Origin: Micrasema longulum
Lineage: Eukaryota; Arthropoda; Insecta; Trichoptera; Brachycentridae
DNA: 64,000 nt
Assembly (NCBI GenBank): GCA_022494885.1
Contig: JAGVSM010003980.1
Span: 1 to 64,000 of the forward strand
Direction: 5' to 3'
Shown: positions 13,601-22,600 of the stretch, one piece after another
Layout of the letters: each line of letters begins with the position of its first letter
How positions within the stretch are numbered: the stretch's first letter is position 1
Made by a program: the position numbers and the translations under genes
Notes under the pieces: model-generated
Database searches by the model: none
Told to the model about the DNA's origin: nothing
Seen by the model: only the letters and a program-made list of their open reading frames with translations

Positions 13601-16600
13601 TTTTTTTTAAATATGTAGGTAGACGTATTCTAATAACACATTCAAATATTTCAATTTTAGAGCCAACTTCTGTTAGTCATAAATAACCGTTTAAATAGGA
13701 AACAGTTTTATAAAAAAATTAACACACAAATATTTGATTTTAGGTGATCGTCGAAATCATTATTTTCTAATTACCTCTAAACCTGTCATTTGGAGATGTC
13801 TGATTAATGAATTGGACGATCGAATTATATACCACAAAATAAAATACCTCTTGCAATAAGCCCACTTGTCCCCACCTCACGGTAGCTATGGTCAGTAGAT
13901 CGTAGATGGCGCTTGCATTCTCAAACGCGTGAATTCTCGCTTGCTTGAACTCCGGACTCTGTGAGAGAACAGCGTCTCGAACAGCCATAGCTTCACCAAT
14001 CAGGAGAAGAAGAATGGTCTCTTCACATTCATTCTTTGGCACAAACTAGAAACAAATACACAGTTTAAGTTCTGTTTTTTTTTTTTTGTGTTCTTATCAA
14101 CGTAAGAGCGCTTTTTTTATCAACTCAGAGGCGCATCATCGTAGCTAGGGGCTGGCCAGGCGGGCGGCTGTGAGGCGCACTTTGCAGACCCACAGCCCTG
14201 TTTTCTCTTTCTCTTCCTAGAAAATAAGTCTTGAGGGGCGTAGCTACGACGGTGCAGATATATGTACTCCATACAGCCATCACTGTCACTTACTGAAAAG
14301 GAATGGGAGTATACACGTTTGCAAAGTAATACAAGCATATTACGCTCTCCTCCCTTGCAGGTAAGTATCTGGTTCTTTATCCCAATTGAACTATGGTAGG
14401 TCCAGTTCTGCATAGATTAGGTTACTATTTCAAAATGAGAGGATGCCTGTACAGGGCGTATAAAAACATGTGTCTAATACGTATCACGATTTGTAACACA
14501 TCAATATTTATTTATTTATTTATTTATTTTATTTTATTTTATTCAGAAAACATACAGTCATACATAATAAGTATTAAAAACAATAATTTTTTAACATAAA
14601 AAGACCAATTAAGTTTTCATAAATTATGCAAAAGATATAAACATTCAAAGTGACAAAAAAATTAAAAATAAATAAGAATTTCAAGTGAGAAAAGAATAAT
14701 TGTTGACATTTGCGTTTTCCATGGAGGTAATAAATTAAAATAAATAAAAATACCGAATGTACACTCTGAGCCATCCACGCACACACATGAACGCACATAT
14801 AAAACATACACAAACATATACATTACATGCGGCACACATACATAGCATAAACCGCTCAAGATGTACATTCAGCAACTATTCCAAATAATCGGCCCCATGA
14901 AGAAATTTTCTGTACAAATGCAACGTGCAGTTAAAAATGTCTACATCAATACTGAGTCCATTATAATTTCTACAGGTACGTCTAATGAATGAATTGGAGG
15001 TATAATTGTTTTTACAAGTTGGTACATAAAAAAGGGAATTTAATCTAGTATAGCAAAGAGGACAACGGAAACCAATATTTTGTAAAAGATACGGCGAATC
15101 AACTATATAATTGAGAATTTTGAAAAAAAATTAAATTACATGTAAGGCGCCTTTTTTGTAGTGATTCTATATTAAAATTGATCAAAGATGCGCCGTAATC
15201 ATTTTTAATGTTGCCAAAACGATATTCCAGGCTCCTTATGGATGGATATATCCTTATTATATGGCATTTTAGTTCAAATGAAAACTAACCCTAAAGGAAG
15301 ACACTTAAACAAAAAGGTCGATTACACTGCCAGGTGCTTTGAATTTAATTTAAGACAATAATTTATCCTTTATTAGTTGTTCATATGCTATTATATATAT
15401 TTTTTTAAAGAGAAATACTTGAGTTATTTACTTACTCAAATATTTCAATTTTTCAGACCATTTCCTAAAAGTCGTAAATAATTTGTGCTGGAAAAATGGA
15501 AATCGAGTTGCGGTAGAGTGGGATTTAAACCTCAGACCTTTGGCCCGTGAGTCCACAATACTACCATGGGACCACAACCCGGTTAAAAATTTATATAATT
15601 ATATTATTCTTCAGTTCGGCCACACAGGGTGCTGATACTGTAGTGTGCGGTACCGATTTTAGTTTTTGGGTCGACATAATTTTGGCTTCTTTGACACATT
15701 AAATGAATTTAGAAATTATTTCACATAAATTTTAAAAAAATCAGGGTGACGAAAAATGTAACAAATGTTCATTTGGGGGAATATTCTTTTGAGAATGTTT
15801 AAAGAAAAATGGGACCTGAACATTTCAGTGTAAAAAGTGGGAAAACTTAAAATTGAGGAATGTAAAAATGAGGTTTTACTGTTATAGGTAACACATAAAA
15901 GTCATTAAAATTTAAAGATATATATATGTTAATAATGTTGCTAGTTGAAAAATGCTAACACTCGATTAATGACTGACAAGACTGGAACCAAATACCTTAT
16001 CCTCATAATTATTATTATATCTGTCATAGGATAGGCGAATTCATATATGATGTTGATTCTAGAACCCGCATAAAAAAATGAGTTCTGTGTTGAATTTTAC
16101 TTTTTTTTAAATAACAAAATAAACTTAGTCAAGTAATATTTTTTACCAAAATAACAACACAAGAAAAACAAAATGAAATACGTCAAGTACTTAAATTTTA
16201 TAACTACCTGATTCAGTCCAGAATACTTTTTTGGTTTCCAGGGTCCATCGTGAGTCGTTTTATTGGTCAGTGATGACCATTCACTACCAGACACTCCTCG
16301 CAACAGAACCTCAGCCAACTGCCTCGCTAGAGTAAGCCGAAGGGAGTGCGTTCCGGAAGATTCCACAGCAGTCAGCATCTCTCGATATCTGAAGAAAAAA
16401 AGACAGAATATTAAAAATAAACGGAAAACCTTTCAGTTTGATTCATTGTGAATGAGGAAGTTCAGTGTCTTTTCTTAGATTTTTTATTTATTAATAGAAT
16501 ATTAAACTAAGCCAATTTTTTTTTTTTAAATATCGTATTATCAGCGTTAAGATATTGTAAAGTTTTGTATTTCTTAAATAACTCCGCGTGTGATGTCAGA

Positions 16601-19600
16601 GGTTGTTCAATGACAGTTCTTCCGATCGGTTCGTGTATGGTGACCAAACCGGATATCCTGCAAAGCTCTCATATCATTGGATGGTTCATATGAACCAGTG
16701 ACGTCATTCAAAGTAGTGCGTTTTTATTAAAATATTTTTTTTTTTTTTTTCGTACATTTTTAAGAAATTTTACGCAACAATTTAATGTTTTAATTTTTAC
16801 CGCGAGCAAGAAAACATTTTTTTTATCGAATTTCCCATAGGGCTGAAGTTCCTCATTCCACCATGGAGATTAACTCCCTTTTCCCGGTGATGTGAAGTCA
16901 GTACACATTGCAACTTATAACTTTAATATCTCTGTAAATACAATAAATACTGGTTTAAGATTTTCAGTTTTCTTCCGTTATACATTTACGTATTGATTTA
17001 AATAATTTATTATTAAATAATAAATACTTATAGGGCGCAGAAAAAGCATATCATCAGAAATTGGAGATAAATAACTTGGAGGCTGATTTAACTATTTAGC
17101 GGCGACACATGCACACCAGGGGTGGAGTATATTAATGAACCCTTATATATTCAGCAATTGAATATTGATTTGATGAAAAATGCGCTGAAAAAGTAAACAT
17201 AGTTCACGTTGGTTCCATTACCTTTTACGTCTGGTCCATGGAAACATTTTTCAAACACTAAATTATGTAATAAGCACGGGGAAAAAAACAATAGGTTTGA
17301 AAATTGTTTCCCTTTTAAATCACAGATAAACAGGCTTCTGAGAGCAAATAGTTAAAACCTTAAACACAATAAACTGATCAAATTTAAGTTAGAGAAGTGG
17401 AAATTGCAACTCAAAATGGCAGAATAAATTTTTAGATTCCGAAATTTAGTACATAAAGACAGAATAATATGTTTCTCCACTTCTCACTCGAGTTAAAGCC
17501 TCAAGTTAAATTAAAATACAATGATACTGCTTTGTTACAGTGCTAATTATACACTTTAAATTATGTAAATTATGTCTTCCAGGCAATGAGATAAGATTAT
17601 CGTGCCATACAAGCCTTCTGTCAACTATGTGTCAGTACATATGAAAAAACACCTCGCACTGTTGACTCTTACTAGCAATTTATTTGTGTAGATGGAACTA
17701 ATTGTGAAAAAGGTAAATACTTAAAATTACTATCAAACTCTCGGCGGGAAAAAATATGAGACAAAAGAAAACTACTACATTTTTATATTTTAAAAATTAG
17801 TTTTGATCCTGCAGTCAACAACAACATATTAAAGTATTATTTATTTGCGTGTGGACAATACAACAGATAGGACAATATTGTCTAATCCCAGCTCCGTGAA
17901 TAGCCTCGACCCCGCAGGATAGAACGCTTTCCCATTCTAATAATTTTATCATTTTGCGCTTATAACTTGCGCCAAACCGAAGTGCGTATAAATTCAATTT
18001 AGCATTTTGTGGTATCATTAATGCAAATACTTAGTTAATCAAAACTCCTTATTCTTTGTCCACATCCACTCCTAAGTAGAGCATGCGGACATCACCAGAC
18101 ACCTCCAAGGGACCCTACTGCTAGTCAGCACTCTCGCCTTTTCCAACATCTATTCCGCATCCCTTAGTTCCGCCAAATAAACCCAAAAGATCGTCATCGA
18201 CGGCCTTCCGGGACGGCAGGAGCCCACAGGTGTGAAGAAGAGACAATTTGAGTTGAGGTTCTCCTGAGGCATACACAGGTCCACTTCCGCACTCTCAAAA
18301 CGCTCATTATAGGAGACTGCTACGTCTGTTTTCAAACTTTAATGTAAGTTATTAAATCGAACCACCTTTATACCTTATATTCTCTTCGAGCCCTTTTTAT
18401 TTATTTATTTTGTTTATTGATATATTTTCCATTATAAACTATATTTAATTATAAAAATAATGTGACCTCACTGGGGTTACCCGTGCCGAGGACACTCAAC
18501 AATATACTTTTTTTTTTAAATATTTTTATATTTGAGAATAAACAAAGAAGACTGACTTAATAAAGAGAGATAATTAACAAAATGTTCAGACAGTTTTAAA
18601 CACTATGTATTTATATTTACAATTACTTTATGTACATCTATATTATTTTTATTATACGCACAATGAAAGAACAAAAACATAACATAAGCTATACACTTGT
18701 GAACCAGTTGATTCGATGTTGGTTTGGGCGAATGAGACAATCCATTTTACTTCCACCTAGCTCCTCTATCCATTTTTTTATAGCCTTTTTGAAAATTTTT
18801 TGGTTACTAAATGTTTTAATAGATAGTGGAAGTAGGTCATAGATTTTAACTGAATTATTTACTTACTCTCAAAACTCAAAAGATTGGTGTTTTGAGTTTT
18901 GGTAAGCTGCTGGGATAAACACCCATATAAGAGTACTGGCATTATGCAAGAGTTGAATAATCGATATTTCGTTTTGACTGGGTTTAGACTAGTTAAAAGT
19001 TTCTCCAGGGAATTCCTAGGATAGATGCGAGTGTTTAGTGCATGCCACCATCCTTAATTATGAAAATAATTATAATACCTATATTTTACTCCGCAGTTGG
19101 CACTGGCAGCTTTAACTCATCACAGTTTCAAAGCAAGAAATAAAACATTTTTGTATTGCAAAACGAGTTTTGAATTTTCTTTTTCTTCAATCGATTCCAT
19201 CACAATAAGATTCAAATAGTGTTTAGTATCATCACAGCAATTACGATTTTTTTTTTTACAAGACAAGAGGGCAATACCATACCTGTTAACAGCCTGCTGT
19301 AGCCTTCCAGCCCTGATGTACAGGATGGGCGCCCTCTGCAGGGCGGTCTCCAGCGCGGGGCCGAGAGCCCGTGCGGCGCTCGCGCCCCCGCTCCCTCCTC
19401 CCCCCGACACCATGGAGGCCCCCCCCACAAGGGACCCTGCTCCCGATCCCCCGTTACCCTCAGCCCGCTGCAGGTAGAGGAGGGACAGCTCAGAAGCCAG
19501 CTCGAAACATCGAATCTGAAAATTGGAAGTGACATGAGGAAAATTGATTCCCGGCACGGTTGACATAAAATATTTATTTTAAAGGTGATTTTGCACCACA

Positions 19601-22600
19601 ATATTTTACCGTTCCTAGACTGACACCTGATCGTAAGCTTGCGTGAGCATAAGACTGATCACCTTACCTTCATGTAATATTAGTTAACCCATTGCACCAC
19701 TAGTAAAGATGACATAATTTGTTCATACAACACACTATTTAATTTTGACACATTTTTTTATTACTATAACATTTACATTAAATAATAAATAATGTGAAAT
19801 AATTTGTGATAAATACATTTTATTATGAAATCAGTAACCGAAATATACTTATTTATGTCATTTTTATGAATAAAGTTATTGTCATTCAGTTTAAATGTAA
19901 AAAAAATCACTTCAAAGACAAACCGGCGAACCGCCGGCTTTGTAAGTCAGTGACAAATTGACCTTGGCCAACGATTCGTCGGCTTTGTGTTGCAATGGGT
20001 TAATATTTGAAAATGTAATATGCCATGGTGATGTGTCCAGACCCTTATGTAGGATATTTCAATAATGAAGAGAAAAATTATATTATTATAACGCATCTAA
20101 TGTCCAAAATTATTTTTCATTTCATTTATGGTTGTATTATTTCAAAACGATTTTAAACAAGCTTCCAGTGTATTTTACAAGTTTGAGAAGAGGCAACATG
20201 TGATAAAATTATTGAATTATGGAAAAAAAAATGCATTTACCATATCATTTTCTCGCTCTGCTTGTTTATACCTGCTGCCCCCAGGAGTAGCACTGTGTTC
20301 TAAGCAAAGTCCTTTTATAGCATACGACTCCGCCACGATACGAAGACTTCGTCTGGAATCACATACATAATAAACACATTTATTTAATATGATTAATATG
20401 TGGTATACTTAAATATTTTGTGATCAAACAGTTTACTAAATGTTATCAAATATTTGTATATAACCACTTACTGACATTAATTAAAACACTAACATTCATT
20501 AGAATTTGAAATGAAATTCTAAGATAAATAAAGAAACCAATTCAATAAGAACAGTTGAAAAAAAAATTCAAAGAAAGATCAGACAGTAGGCATCAAAAAA
20601 TATATATTAATACAAAGCTATACAATGAGGAAGTTCAGTAGTTTTTTTTATTTGTAAATAGACTATTGAACTAAGCCAGAATTTAATTAAAAAAAGCCAA
20701 GGAAGGCACATTAATTATGTTAAGAGATACTTCATTCCAAAGTCTGGCACCTGGAAATGAAATTGCTGAAAAATGATGTAGTATGTTAAGGAACGGAAAT
20801 TGTCCTCATCGGAGAATTATTTTTTAAATAAATCTAAAATTGAAATTCAATTTAAATGAGAAATTATAACATGCATAATATGGTTTTTGACTGCTTTCAA
20901 ACGGAATATACAAATTTAGTTCAGCAGAGAAAATACTTATAAAAATTAAATGGTAATTTTCATTATATGTTCATCATATTATCTCCTATCCACACCCAGT
21001 AGTGCATAGGGCATTACGTTATCACGCTAACTGCAACGTATCTTGATCGTTCTCAGTTCAGGGACTCTGACAAATTGCGGTGAAAAACAACTTATTATAT
21101 AAAACATTTAATGTCCACCTTATCGAGAATCGAACCCGAGACTTAGAGTATGAATTTTACTTTATTTATTTATTTAACAGAATCAATCAGTCGACAATGA
21201 TATAATAACATAAAAAAGATACGGTTTAAAGACAGACCAGCGACGTTTCTAAATAAGAATCATACATATTAAATTGTGGTACAACAAAAGGGTGTGTTTA
21301 TGTGTATTTGTGTGGGAGTAAGTGTTTAGGTGTGTGGAAGTATGGAAGTGTGAGTATCATTAAATAGCAAGTGGGATCGTATCGCAGCCAGAAAGAATGA
21401 GTCTTAATTAATTTTTTAATTAATTAAGGGGCATGTTAAATATATCAATAGATGAAAAAAAAGCACTGTAGTTAAAGCAAGAACGATACAGGAAAGAATG
21501 TTGTGCATAGTTAGTGCTACAGACTGGCAGATGGAATAAATACTTTTTTCTTGTCACGCAGAAGGGGACATTAAGATTAATTTTGGAGAGTAGGTTAGAA
21601 GAGTCTACTTTATTATTTAATCATTTATATAAATAGCATAATTCAGCCATAGTGCGTCTATTAGAGTAGCTATCGAGTCGTAAACACTCGCCCAGGATTC
21701 TGATCGTAACTCTCTCACAGAGTTTATTCATTATGACTAGACACAAATAATTATCATGTTTTATATCTAACTAGCGGACCCGACAGATGTTGTCCTGCCC
21801 TAACGTTGGCTTGCCTGCTATTAGCTGGTTCAGCAAACGTTTTTTTGACACTCGAATTTTCGATAAACTATATACTAAGCGACATTTGAGATTGAGTTGG
21901 ACATTTAAATCATATCATTTTGTTTCATAATTGTGTGATTTGCTGTTGCCCAAAGCATAATAATAAAAAAAAGAGTGCAGTATGCCAGATCCAACTGTGA
22001 ATCTACACCATTCAGGGACCCACTCAAACACACACAAAAAATTTCATCAAAATCTGTCCAGCTGTTTAGGAGTTAAGTGACATACACACGAACAGAAGAA
22101 TTATATGTACATAAAGATAAACACAATATGTATAATTGCGCAAATAAACAATAATACAAAAATACGTACATTGGAAGCTGTTTCTCTGTTAATGTGTGCA
22201 ATTCAGCCAGGGTGTAATTCTTTAAACTCTCGTCGAACATCCCACTTGCATAGTTTAATTTCCCGAGCAATAAATGAGCATCCAAAGCCACCCCTGCTTT
22301 TTTCCCAAGCTCGTTTGCCGCCAAAAGCAGAAAGGACTTCGCCTCCGCCAAACCCTGCTTGGCTTTTGAAAAATTTGTTTCGATAGGGGGCCATTCTTCG
22401 AGGTAACTCTCTAGCTTTCCTTCCCCAATGAGGAAGTTGGAAAGACATTCTAAAAACACACAACACCAAAACAGCACTCGATTAAATAAACACCAATTGA
22501 CATGACATAACGATTTTTTTCTGTTGTTTTCTCGGAGTGCCGAACAACCACCTTGACCAGAATCTTACCGTAATTAGGGGACCTGATTTTCAGCTGTTCA

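Larger units (their letters stand above)
14046..16207. other. TTC7 intron 5
   Basis: It holds a GC-rich unidentified block at 14125-14260, an antisense LINE 3' end (14500-15130), and a pogo-like element containing a SINE (about 15290-15885). Confidence 0.7.
16389..19282. other. TTC7 intron 4
   Basis: The longest TTC7 intron. It holds a full MITE (16451-16857), a repeat at 17850-17930, an unidentified less AT-rich block (18040-18335) and an antisense LINE end (18395-19050). 16860-17840 shows nothing recognisable. Confidence 0.7.
20353..22169. other. TTC7 intron 2
   Basis: It holds a MITE fragment, a SINE split by a LINE, and a widespread repeat at 21771-22112. Confidence 0.75.

Noticed and set aside
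20271..20352. A shorter TTC7 exon 3 ending at 20272
   Set aside because: It leaves phase 2, and exon 4 would then be read as RFDVSSW instead of the conserved IRCFELASELSLLYL.
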